From the NCBI GenBank assembly GCA_030838265.1, contig JAUTXA010000096.1, positions 1 to 6,429 on the forward strand: a stretch of DNA of 6,429 bases. The letters are read 5' to 3'. The DNA comes from Actinomycetota bacterium. Its GTDB lineage: Bacteria > Actinomycetota > Acidimicrobiia > Acidimicrobiales > BP-101. The notes beneath the pieces are model-generated. The model was given only the letters and a program-made list of their open reading frames with translations, was not told the DNA's origin and did not search any database. Shown here in pieces: positions 1-6,429 of the stretch. The translations under genes and the position numbers were made by a program. Every line of letters starts with the position of its first letter. Position 1 is the first letter of the stretch.

Positions 1-1736
1 TTGAGCTGCTCCTCGACGAGGGCGAGGCCGCCGTCCCAGAAGCTGTGGTCCTCGAGGTCGCAGCCCACGATGCGGCCCAGCTCCTCCGGGGCCATCGACC
101 CGCCGGAGCCCAGCATGTTGAGGTAGCGGGGGACGAAGTCCGAGCCTTGCTCGGTGTACTGGTGGTACACCGACAGGGCCAGCAGCTGGCCGTAGGCATA
201 GGCGTAGACGTAGCCCGGCGTCCCGATGAAGTGCGGGATGTAGGACCACCACGACTTGTAGCCCTCAGTGATCTCGACGGACGGGCCGAGCATCTCGGTC
301 TGGCTCTGCTCCCACAGCTCGCCGAAGCGGTCGACCGACAGCTCACCCTCGTCGCGGCGGGCGTTGTGGACCAGTGACTCGAACTGGTTCATGGCCGTCT
401 GGCGGAACACGGTGGCGATGGCACCCTCGATGTTGTCGGCCAGCAGGGCCAGCCGGGCGTCAGGATCGGTGGTCATCTCGAGCAGCCGGTTGAAGGTCAC
501 CGTCTCGCCGAACACCGACGCCGTCTCAGCCACCGTGAGCGGCGTGGCCTGGTGGAACAGCCCCTGCTTGCGAGCCAACGCTCCGTGCACCCCGTGACCC
601 AGCTCGTGGGCCATGGTCGTGACGTCACTCGGGCGCGAGGTGTAGTTGAGGAAGACGTAGGGGTGATGCGACGGCACCGTGTAGCTGCAGAACGCACCGG
701 GGCGCTTGCCCGGGCGGACGGGGGCGTCGATCCAGCGCTCGTCAAAGAAGCGGCGAGCCAGGTCGCCGAGCTCGGGGCTGAAGGAGTTGTAGCAATCGAG
801 CACGATCTCCTTGGCCTCGGCGAACGGGATCGTCGTCTCGGCGGTGGCCAGCGAGGCATTGCGGTCGTAGTCGGCGATGCGGTCGACGCCCCAGATGCGG
901 GCCTTGAGGGCGTACCAGCGCTGGGGGATGTCGTAGCGCTTCTTCACTGACGACACGAGGGCCTCGACCGACTCGTCGCTGGCCTCCTGCCCTAGGTTCC
1001 AGCTGGCCAGCCAGTGGTCGTAGCTCCGCAGCCGGTCGTCGACCGCCTTGTCGTGCAGCAGGGTGTTGAACAGGTAGGCCCTCGTCCGCAGACCGGGGGC
1101 CAGACCGGCGGTGACGGCCTCGGCGGCCCGCTTCCGCACGGCGCCGTCGGGTGAGCCCAGCTGGCTCAGCCCCTCCTCGAGCGGCTTGGCCTCGCCATCG
1201 ATCTCGACCGTGATCGACGACGTCAACTCGCCGAACAGGCGGACCCACGCGCTGCGGCCGGTCACGGCCTTCTCGGTGAGGACGCGCTCCTCGGCCTCGG
1301 ACAGCAGGTGGGGGCGATAGCGGCGGACGGACTCGAGGTGGTGGCGGTAGCGCTCGAGCCCAGGAGTGTCGAGCAACGTGGCGGCGACATCGTCGTCGAG
1401 CGCCGCCCACTCGAGATTGAAGAAGAGGAGCTTGGTGGCGATGGCCGTCGACATCTCCTGCACGTGCTGCATCAGGGCACCGTTGGCCGGGTCGCTGGTG
1501 TCGGCCGAGTAGCCCAGGCCGGCGAAGGAGCCGGCCCGTCCGTTGAGCTCGCGGACCTGCTCGAGCTCGTCCATGAAGGCCAGCAGGTCGGCACCGTCGA
1601 ACGAGGCCACGGTGCCCTTCTTCAGGGCCAAGGCGTCGGCTCGCGTGCGAGCTTCTTCGAGGAGGTCGTCGACCTCACGGCCCTGCAGCAGGGGCTCGAG
1701 ATCCCAGGTGACGTCTGCAGCTTCGATGGCGCTCAT
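1..1736 (-). CDS. pepF: M3-family oligoendopeptidase (PepF-like), C-terminus cut by window edge
   Basis: Zinc metallopeptidase expected to cleave short peptides in the cytoplasm. The visible 578 codons begin MSAIEAADVTWDLEPLL, an N-terminus typical of PepF-type M3 proteins ('TWDL' near the start). The zinc-binding HELGH is at residues 377-381 (H377 and H381 ligands, E378 catalytic), inside TTMAHELGHGVHG. The third zinc ligand is probably E404 in AETASVFGE. A C-terminal M3 motif, HFIGTPGYVYAYAYGQ (residues 502-517), supplies the His/Tyr residues that line the active site in this family. PepF proteins are usually about 600 residues, so only a short tail should lie beyond the left edge. No signal peptide is seen. 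The ATG at 1736 has no Shine-Dalgarno site but has TAGCAT 8 nt upstream, suggesting leaderless translation. It lies 81 bp downstream of the debranching-enzyme gene on the same strand. The family call is firm; the PepF symbol is by resemblance. Confidence 0.93.
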   Translation of the reverse strand, partial: MSAIEAADVTWDLEPLLQGREVDDLLEEARTRADALALKKGTVASFDGADLLAFMDELEQVRELNGRAGSFAGLGYSADTSDPANGALMQHVQEMSTAIATKLLFFNLEWAALDDDVAATLLDTPGLERYRHHLESVRRYRPHLLSEAEERVLTEKAVTGRSAWVRLFGELTSSITVEIDGEAKPLEEGLSQLGSPDGAVRKRAAEAVTAGLAPGLRTRAYLFNTLLHDKAVDDRLRSYDHWLASWNLGQEASDESVEALVSSVKKRYDIPQRWYALKARIWGVDRIADYDRNASLATAETTIPFAEAKEIVLDCYNSFSPELGDLARRFFDERWIDAPVRPGKRPGAFCSYTVPSHHPYVFLNYTSRPSDVTTMAHELGHGVHGALARKQGLFHQATPLTVAETASVFGETVTFNRLLEMTTDPDARLALLADNIEGAIATVFRQTAMNQFESLVHNARRDEGELSVDRFGELWEQSQTEMLGPSVEITEGYKSWWSYIPHFIGTPGYVYAYAYGQLLALSVYHQYTEQGSDFVPRYLNMLGSGGSMAPEELGRIVGCDLEDHSFWDGGLALVEEQL

Positions 1737-1744
1737 GGACGGCG

Positions 1745-1750
1745 ATGCTA
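1745..1750 (-). promoter_or_regulatory. Candidate -10 element of a leaderless promoter for the M3 peptidase
   Basis: On the minus strand the hexamer TAGCAT (T1, A2, A5 and T6 match TATAAT) ends 8 nt before the ATG at 1736. Transcription would therefore start at or next to the start codon. No Shine-Dalgarno site lies between them, and no convincing -35 is seen about 17 nt further upstream. This would give the peptidase its own transcript although it follows the debranching-enzyme gene on the same strand. Confidence 0.45.
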
Positions 1751-1817
1751 CGGGCTGGCGGCCGCGTCCCGCCTACCCGATCTCGTGGTGGTGGGAGTGG
1801 ACGAGTGCGTGGTCGCG

Positions 1818-3965
1818 TCAGAGGTCGTGCAGGCCGGTGCTGGGCCGGCGGGCTTCGGTGATGAGCTCGAGATCGGGGGGCATCCCATCGACCTTGACGT
1901 TGCCGTTGTCGACCTCGATCGAGACGCGGCGACCGGCGAGCGGGATGCGGTCGACTCGCAGGTGGGTGATCCACTCCGGAAGGGCGGGGGCCAGCCAGAC
2001 CTTGCCGTGCGGGATCCAGGGGTCGAAGCGCAGCAGGGTGCGAAGGAAGAGGTAGGGCGACGCCGCCGACCACGCTTGGGGCGAGCACGAGGTCGGGTAC
2101 TCGACCACCACCGGGAACTCCTTGCGGTCGAGCCCACTGAACAGCTCGGGCAGGCGGCCGTCCTGGCTGATGGCGGCGTCGAGCATCACGCCGACGATGC
2201 GCTGGGCGGCCTCGACGAACCCGTAGCGCATGAGGCCGGCGGCCAGGATGGCGTTGTCGTGGGGCCACACCGATCCGCAGTGGTAGCTGATCGGGTTGTA
2301 GCCACCGGAGTCGGAAGCCAGGGTGCGCACGCCCCACCCGCTGAACATGGGGTCGCCCATGAGGTGGCGAGCAACGCGCTCGGCCTTGTCCTCGTCGACG
2401 ATGCCTGACCAGAGGCAGTGGCCCATGTTCGAGGCCAACGAGTCGATGGGTCGCTTCTGGGCATCGAGACCGATGGCGAAGTAGCCCTTCTCCTCGAGCC
2501 AGAAGTCGCGGTTGAAGCGATGCTTCAGGTCGGCCGCCTTCTCGCGATAGCGGTCATGCGTCGCGGTGTCGCCGTTCTCGGCCGCGAAGTGAGCCCTCGC
2601 CAGGTAGGCCCCATAGACGTAGCCCTGCACCTCGCTCAGGGCGATGGGTGCCTTGGCCACCTCGCCGCTGGCGAAGCGGATGCCGTCCCAGCTGTCTTTC
2701 CACCCCTGGTTCAGAAGGCCTCGGTCGCTCGCCCGTTGGTACTCGACGTAGCCGTCGCCGTCACGGTCGCCGAACTCCTCGATCCAGGCCATGGCCCGAT
2801 CGGCGTGGGGCAACAGCTGGTCGACCGCCTCGCGGGCCAGGCCCCACCGGCGCAGCTCGCCGAGCAGCATCACGAAGAGCGGGGTGGAATCGGCGCTGCC
2901 GTAATAGACCTTGCCGCCGCCGAGCGAGAGCGACGCCGAGTCGCCGAAGCGCATCTCGTGCAGGATGCGGCCCGGCTCCTCGTCGTGGCGGGGGTCGACC
3001 TCCTTTCCCTGGAAGCGAGCCAGGGTCTGGAGGACGCCGAGGGCCAGCTCGGGGTCGACGAGCAGGGCCATCCAGGCCGTGATGATCGAGTCCCGTCCGA
3101 ACAGGGTCATGAACCACGGTGCCCCGGCCGCGATGACCGCCCGTTCGGGGTGGTCGGGGTCGAAGATCCGCAGGGCCCCGAGGTCCTCGGCGCTGCGGGC
3201 GATGACGGTGTTGAGCCCGTCGTGGTCGGTGTCGACTTGGGGGATGTCCCGCCGCCACCGCTGCAACCGCTCCCCCGGCGTGGCCCGCTCGACGGGATGG
3301 CCGCAGAGGAAGCGAGGCTCGATCTCGTCGTCGTCGATGATGGTGGTGACCTGGACGCAGGTCGTCCACGTGCCCTTGGCCGGGACGATGACCTCGAAGG
3401 TGGCGACGTCGCCGTCGATGTGGACGGTGTCGGCGAAGTCGAGGCGGACCCCCCGTCGCGACGCCCCCCGCTTGACCCGGAACGTCATGCCCCGCTCGTG
3501 AGCCTCGGTCGTGTAGTCGCCGCGCGAGACGCCCCGTCCCTCCTTGACCGCGAACAGGTCGGCGAAGTCGGCCTCGACGGTGAGCTCGAGCGAGCAGTAC
3601 GCGGCCTCGTCGGCGTAGTTGCGGACCGCGATGTCCTCCCGCATGCCCCGGCCGATGTAGCGGTGGCGGAAGACCATCAGGGTCGAGTCGTCCTTGCCGG
3701 GACGGGGCCGGGTGCGAGCGATGATGACGGCACTGAACGGCTCGGGGACGGCGGCGGCCAGCGGTTCCGGCGTCTGGCCGTTGACCCGCAGCTCGAGCCT
3801 GCTCAGGAAGCGGGTGTCGCGGAAGAAGAGGCCTTGGGGCGAGCCGGGCATGAAGTCGCCGGAGCGACCCGAGATGCAGAACGAGCTGCCCTCCACCAGG
3901 GTGACCGTGCCGCCGGGATGGCCGAGCGTCGGACTCTCGCCTTCGAAGTTCCAGGGATCCGACAC
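1818..3965 (-). CDS. Amylo-alpha-1,6-glucosidase / glycogen debranching enzyme family protein
   Basis: A 715-residue cytoplasmic glycosidase, a usual length for this family, with no signal peptide. Residues about 18-210 form the beta-rich N-terminal domain of bacterial debranching-type proteins, with FFRDTRFLSRLEL at 47-59. Residues about 240-660 are the (alpha/alpha)6-barrel catalytic domain. Its motifs are GAPWFMTLFGRDS (281-293), EEPGRILHEMR (329-339), NQGWKDSWDGI (419-429), YNPISYHCGSVWPHDNAI (556-573), LPELFSG (605-611) and YPTSCSPQAWSAAS (623-636). By analogy with GH63/GH133-like enzymes, an acid in the KDSWD segment (D424 or D427) and E607 are candidate catalytic acid and base; this is inferred. 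It would hydrolyse alpha-1,6-linked glucose stubs or a related small alpha-glucoside. There is no GH13 glucanotransferase domain, so it is not a bifunctional eukaryotic-type debrancher. The start is GTG, preceded by TAACCT at 7 nt and no Shine-Dalgarno site. The family is firm; the true substrate is open. Confidence 0.9.
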   Translation of the reverse strand: MSDPWNFEGESPTLGHPGGTVTLVEGSSFCISGRSGDFMPGSPQGLFFRDTRFLSRLELRVNGQTPEPLAAAVPEPFSAVIIARTRPRPGKDDSTLMVFRHRYIGRGMREDIAVRNYADEAAYCSLELTVEADFADLFAVKEGRGVSRGDYTTEAHERGMTFRVKRGASRRGVRLDFADTVHIDGDVATFEVIVPAKGTWTTCVQVTTIIDDDEIEPRFLCGHPVERATPGERLQRWRRDIPQVDTDHDGLNTVIARSAEDLGALRIFDPDHPERAVIAAGAPWFMTLFGRDSIITAWMALLVDPELALGVLQTLARFQGKEVDPRHDEEPGRILHEMRFGDSASLSLGGGKVYYGSADSTPLFVMLLGELRRWGLAREAVDQLLPHADRAMAWIEEFGDRDGDGYVEYQRASDRGLLNQGWKDSWDGIRFASGEVAKAPIALSEVQGYVYGAYLARAHFAAENGDTATHDRYREKAADLKHRFNRDFWLEEKGYFAIGLDAQKRPIDSLASNMGHCLWSGIVDEDKAERVARHLMGDPMFSGWGVRTLASDSGGYNPISYHCGSVWPHDNAILAAGLMRYGFVEAAQRIVGVMLDAAISQDGRLPELFSGLDRKEFPVVVEYPTSCSPQAWSAASPYLFLRTLLRFDPWIPHGKVWLAPALPEWITHLRVDRIPLAGRRVSIEVDNGNVKVDGMPPDLELITEARRPSTGLHDL

Positions 3966-3972
3966 TGGTTCG

Positions 3973-3978
3973 AGGTTA
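3973..3978 (-). promoter_or_regulatory. Candidate -10 element of a leaderless promoter for the debranching enzyme
   Basis: On the minus strand TAACCT (TAnnnT form) ends 7 nt before the GTG at 3965, with only CGAACCA between. This is the distance expected between a -10 element and a transcription start, so the mRNA probably begins at the start codon. No Shine-Dalgarno site is present. A weak -35-like CCGACG lies about 16 nt upstream. The 107 bp region is shared with the divergent isochorismatase-family gene. Confidence 0.45.
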
Positions 3979-4006
3979 CGTGACGTGCCTGTCGCGTCGG
4001 CGCCTC

Positions 4007-4034
4007 TTGACGATTCTGCTCGGCGTGATAGCCA
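4007..4034 (+). promoter_or_regulatory. Possible promoter of the isochorismatase-family gene
   Basis: TTGACG at 4007-4012 matches five of six bases of the -35 consensus. With a 16 nt spacer, TAGCCA at 4029-4034 is a weak -10 that lacks the final T. A start around 4041 would leave a leader of about 30 nt carrying the Shine-Dalgarno site. The -35 is good, the -10 poor. Confidence 0.35.
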
Positions 4035-4056
4035 TCTGGACGAAGATGAGCGATCG

Positions 4057-4066
4057 AAGGTGAGGT
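4057..4066 (+). promoter_or_regulatory. Ribosome binding site of the isochorismatase-family gene
   Basis: The purine-rich AAGGTGAGGT contains GAGGT, complementary to the 16S rRNA tail, ending 6 nt before the ATG at 4073. It favours that ATG over the in-frame ATG at 4082, and it contrasts with the Shine-Dalgarno-free starts of four other genes in the window. Confidence 0.65.
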
Positions 4067-4072
4067 AGCCAC

Positions 4073-4645
4073 ATGACCACGATGAAGGACCGTCCCAACA
4101 CCGCCCTGTTGGTGGTGGACGTGCAGAACTCGGTCGTTGCCGATGCCCACCGCCGCGATGAGGTGATCGCCAACATCAACACCCTGGTCGGCAACGCCCG
4201 CGCCCAGCACGTGCCGGTGATCTGGGTGCAGCACTCCGATGACGGCCTCGTCGAGAACAGCGACGAGTGGCAATACGTCCCGGAGCTCGAGCGCGACGAG
4301 TCCGAGCCCCTCGTGCACAAGAACTTCGGCGATTCCTTCGAGGCCACCATCCTCGAGGCCGAGCTCGAGCAGCGGGGGGTCGGACGGCTCGTGGTCACCG
4401 GCGCCCAGACCGATGCCTGCATCCGGAGCACGATCCACGGCGCCTTCACGCGGGGCTACGACACCATCCTCGTGAGCGACGCCCACACCACCGAGGACTA
4501 CTCGCAGTACGGCCTGCCTCCGGCCGACAAGGTGATCGCCCACACCAACATGTACTGGAGCCAACAGTCCGCCCCCGGCCGCACCGCCAGCGTGGTCGAC
4601 ACCGCCAGCGTCACCTTCGACGCCAGCCAGCCCGCGACCACGTAG
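4073..4645 (+). CDS. Isochorismatase-family cysteine hydrolase
   Basis: A 190-residue single-domain protein with the alpha/beta Rossmann-like fold of the isochorismatase-like (cysteine hydrolase) superfamily, and a usual length for it. The core strand ALLVVDVQNS holds the catalytic aspartate D16. HKNFGDSF holds the lysine K83. The nucleophile C116 lies in VVTGAQTDACIRST, so the Asp-Lys-Cys triad is complete. The region TILVSDAHTT (residues 131-140) is the usual family segment after the nucleophile. Relatives include nicotinamidases, N-carbamoylsarcosine amidases, ureidoacrylate hydrolases and true isochorismatases. Neither the sequence nor the neighbours pick a substrate, and no enterobactin- or NAD-type genes are near. 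The protein is likely cytoplasmic. It is transcribed divergently from the debranching enzyme and convergently with the alpha/beta hydrolase, so it appears to be monocistronic. Confidence 0.93.
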   Translation: MTTMKDRPNTALLVVDVQNSVVADAHRRDEVIANINTLVGNARAQHVPVIWVQHSDDGLVENSDEWQYVPELERDESEPLVHKNFGDSFEATILEAELEQRGVGRLVVTGAQTDACIRSTIHGAFTRGYDTILVSDAHTTEDYSQYGLPPADKVIAHTNMYWSQQSAPGRTASVVDTASVTFDASQPATT

Positions 4646-4650
4646 TCGCG
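4633..4650. terminator. Small hairpin at the convergent gene junction, possible terminator
   Basis: A perfect 6 bp inverted repeat, CGCGAC / GTCGCG, with a 6 nt loop spans the TAG stop of the isochorismatase-family gene and ends about 10 bp before the stop of the alpha/beta hydrolase gene. It reads the same on both strands, so it could act on either transcript. There is no T-tract, the stem is short, and such repeats arise often by chance in GC-rich DNA. Confidence 0.25.
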
Positions 4651-4660
4651 AAGTGCCGGC

Positions 4661-5527
4661 TCAGGTGGCGGCGAGCCAATCGAGGATCTCAGCCACGTGG
4701 GTGATCGTGGCGAGGTGGCCCTCGCCGGGCCACATCACCAGCTCCGCGCCCTGAACCCGGTTGGCCAGCTCCTCTGAGTGCCGCGGCGGCACCATCGGAT
4801 CGTCGTCGCCTTGGAAGACCCTCATGGGAGCCCTGATGGCCGAGAGGTCGACGCCCCAGGGTTGACCGATCGCGCGGTAGTCGTCGATCACGCCCCGTGC
4901 GCCGCGGAGGAAGGCCTGGGTGAACAAGGCCATCACCTCGGCCGGTGTGCCCATGGTGTCGATGACCGCCCGGTCAGATTCGGACACCTGCTTGGCAAAG
5001 CTCTTGGTCGCCGACTTCGGGCTCATCCGGGCCAGCCGTGCACCGACCGCCATCATCGTGCGAGCCAAGGCGGGTCGCTTCCGCGACATCACCAGCATCT
5101 GACGGTCGGTCTTCTCGAAGTCGTCGTCCTCGGCCCACACGCCGACCTGTCCCATGCCGGCTGAGACCGCCGTCCTGGTGACGCGCTCGCCTCCAGCCGC
5201 GGCGCACGCCACCGCGAAGGGTCCGCCGCCGGAGTAGCCCCAGACCGCGAATCGGTCGATGTCGAGGGCGTCGGCCAAGGCTGTGACCATCGACGGGTAG
5301 GAACCGACCGTCCAGCCATCGGACGGCGTCGACAGCCCGACGCCGGGTCGGTCGGGCGCGATCAGCCGCAGCCCGCGCTCACGGGCGGGCTCGTCGGCGA
5401 AGCCGAAGCCGGCGCCACAAGCGGGCACCCCGTGGAACACCATCACCGGCTGGCCGGACGGGTCGCCGTACTCGTAGACACCGACGGTCTTGCCGTCCAC
5501 GGCGACCTGGCGGGGCTCGGGGATCAC
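4661..5527 (-). CDS. Alpha/beta-fold hydrolase
   Basis: A 288-residue serine hydrolase of the alpha/beta superfamily. The strand VMVFHGVPACG carries the oxyanion-hole HG (H32-G33). DRPGVGLS (59-66) is the usual D-x-x-G-x-G-x-S loop. The nucleophile elbow is GYSGGG with S99. The acid is probably D243 in GDDDPMVPP, and the histidine is H271 in GEGHL. The triad is therefore complete. Residues about 130-215 form a helical cap that normally sets substrate choice. No signal peptide or membrane segment is seen, so it is probably cytoplasmic. Substrate is unknown: esterases, lactonases, epoxide hydrolases and haloperoxidase-like enzymes share this pattern. The start is GTG, with TAGGAT 6 nt upstream and no Shine-Dalgarno site. 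It is divergent from sufC across 73 bp, so the two could share control, but nothing ties it to iron-sulfur chemistry. Confidence 0.9.
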   Translation of the reverse strand: MIPEPRQVAVDGKTVGVYEYGDPSGQPVMVFHGVPACGAGFGFADEPARERGLRLIAPDRPGVGLSTPSDGWTVGSYPSMVTALADALDIDRFAVWGYSGGGPFAVACAAAGGERVTRTAVSAGMGQVGVWAEDDDFEKTDRQMLVMSRKRPALARTMMAVGARLARMSPKSATKSFAKQVSESDRAVIDTMGTPAEVMALFTQAFLRGARGVIDDYRAIGQPWGVDLSAIRAPMRVFQGDDDPMVPPRHSEELANRVQGAELVMWPGEGHLATITHVAEILDWLAAT

Positions 5528-5533
5528 GGGCCG

Positions 5534-5539
5534 ATCCTA
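5534..5539 (-). promoter_or_regulatory. Candidate -10 element of a leaderless promoter for the alpha/beta hydrolase
   Basis: On the minus strand TAGGAT (T1, A2, A5 and T6 match the consensus) ends 6 nt before the GTG at 5527, with CGGCCC between. No Shine-Dalgarno site lies there, so the transcript probably starts at the GTG. No good -35 is seen at the usual distance. Confidence 0.5.
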
Positions 5540-5564
5540 AACACGCAGGCCTCCTCATCGGGGG

Positions 5565-5594
5565 TTTCCACTACGTGCGTAGTGCTAATAGAAT
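5565..5594 (+). promoter_or_regulatory. sufC promoter (-35 TTTCCA, -10 TAGAAT), probably leaderless
   Basis: TAGAAT at 5589-5594 matches five of six -10 consensus bases. TTTCCA at 5565-5570 matches four of six -35 bases, with an 18 bp spacer. The -10 ends 6 nt before the GTG start at 5601 (CGAGCC between), which leaves no room for a leader and no Shine-Dalgarno site. This is the best promoter in the window. Its spacer is filled by the inverted repeat at 5569-5584. Confidence 0.65.
5569..5584. promoter_or_regulatory. Perfect inverted repeat in the sufC promoter, candidate operator
   Basis: CACTACG-TG-CGTAGTG has 7 bp arms and a 2 bp centre with no mismatch. It overlaps the last two bases of the -35 and stops 4 bp before the -10, where a bound dimer would block RNA polymerase or reshape the spacer. 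It lies outside both predicted transcripts (starts near 5527 and 5601), so it should act as DNA rather than as an RNA hairpin. SUF operons in actinobacteria are commonly controlled by iron-sulfur-sensing regulators of the SufR or Rrf2 type. Which protein binds here is an inference. Confidence 0.55.
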
Positions 5595-5600
5595 CGAGCC

Positions 5601-6337
<737 letters not shown>

Positions 6338-6350
<13 letters not shown>

Positions 6351-6429
6351 CCCCTCTCGACGTCGCCGTGATCAAGAAGGACTTCCCGATCCTCGACGTG
6401 CAGGTCCACGGCAAGCGCCTCGTCTACCT
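6338..6429 (+). CDS. sufS: Cysteine desulfurase SufS, N-terminal fragment cut by window edge
   Basis: Only the first 30 codons plus two bases are in the window. The frame reads MASLTPLDVAVIKKDFPIL, followed by a VHGKRLVY segment. 'DFPIL ... VHGK-LVYLD' is the characteristic N-terminus of SufS-type class-V aminotransferase-fold cysteine desulfurases. These are PLP enzymes that take sulfur from L-cysteine and pass it on as a persulfide for cluster assembly. The catalytic lysine and cysteine lie beyond the edge and cannot be checked. The GTG start is supported by AGGAGG at 6322-6327 and overlaps the end of sufC by 13 nt in another frame, as expected for a coupled operon. A CsdA-like or other cysteine desulfurase paralogue would look the same here, but the sufC neighbour favours SufS. 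Confidence 0.85.

Noticed and set aside
742..1410. A 222-codon minus-strand open frame inside the peptidase gene
   Set aside because: It is arginine- and proline-rich and out of frame with the peptidase, which shows continuous M3 homology across this region with HELGH further on. It is a frame shadow, not a second gene or a frameshift.
1308..2408. A 366-codon plus-strand open frame spanning parts of the peptidase and debranching-enzyme genes
   Set aside because: It crosses two real minus-strand genes and their intergenic gap, has biased low-complexity composition and shows no domain. It is a shadow frame.
2418..3983. A 521-codon plus-strand open frame opposite the debranching-enzyme gene
   Set aside because: Stop-poor antisense frames are expected opposite GC-rich coding DNA. 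Its translation is a D/G/V/R/A-rich string with no recognisable motif, while the minus-strand frame carries a full set of family motifs.
3803..4564. A 253-codon minus-strand open frame running through the divergent promoter region
   Set aside because: It overlaps the isochorismatase gene antisense, the intergenic region and the start of the debranching gene in another frame. It has no domain, and both real genes are well supported.
5569..5584. The inverted repeat read as a terminator or riboswitch hairpin
   Set aside because: It lies upstream of both predicted transcription starts, has no T-tract and is overlapped by -35 and spacer positions, so an operator explains it better.

Overview
The window is GC-rich and tightly packed, with several GTG starts and strong third-position G/C bias. 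This fits a high-GC actinobacterium. The gene set, and start codons sitting directly behind -10 hexamers, would suit the Acidimicrobiia or a related lineage, but that placement is an inference and no marker gene here settles it.

Layout from left to right. (1) Minus strand: an M3-family oligoendopeptidase (PepF-like), cut by the left edge so that its C-terminal tail is missing. (2) Minus strand, 81 bp upstream of the peptidase: a complete 715-residue amylo-alpha-1,6-glucosidase / glycogen-debranching-type enzyme. (3) Plus strand, divergent from (2) across a 107 bp promoter region: an isochorismatase-family cysteine hydrolase with a Shine-Dalgarno site. (4) Minus strand, convergent with (3) across 15 bp: an alpha/beta hydrolase. 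(5) Plus strand, divergent from (4) across 73 bp: SufC, the ATPase of SUF iron-sulfur cluster assembly. Overlapping its end is the start of SufS (cysteine desulfurase), which runs off the right edge. There is no gene-free stretch longer than about 110 bp, and I see no tRNA, rRNA, CRISPR array, transposon or prophage.

Only the sufC-sufS pair has a clear shared function: SufS supplies sulfur from cysteine, and SufC powers the SufBCD scaffold. SufB and SufD are not next to sufC on its upstream side. The peptidase, the debranching enzyme and the two small hydrolases look like housekeeping or catabolic genes placed side by side, with no visible common pathway.

The most interesting signals are regulatory. 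Four of the six gene starts (pepF-like, debranching enzyme, alpha/beta hydrolase, sufC) have a TAnnnT hexamer ending 6-8 nt before the start codon and no Shine-Dalgarno site, as expected for leaderless mRNAs. The other two starts (isochorismatase-like, sufS) have clear Shine-Dalgarno sites. The sufC promoter also carries a perfect 7-2-7 inverted repeat between its -35 and -10 elements, a good candidate operator for an iron-sulfur-responsive regulator. I found no evidence of a wholly new multi-gene system.
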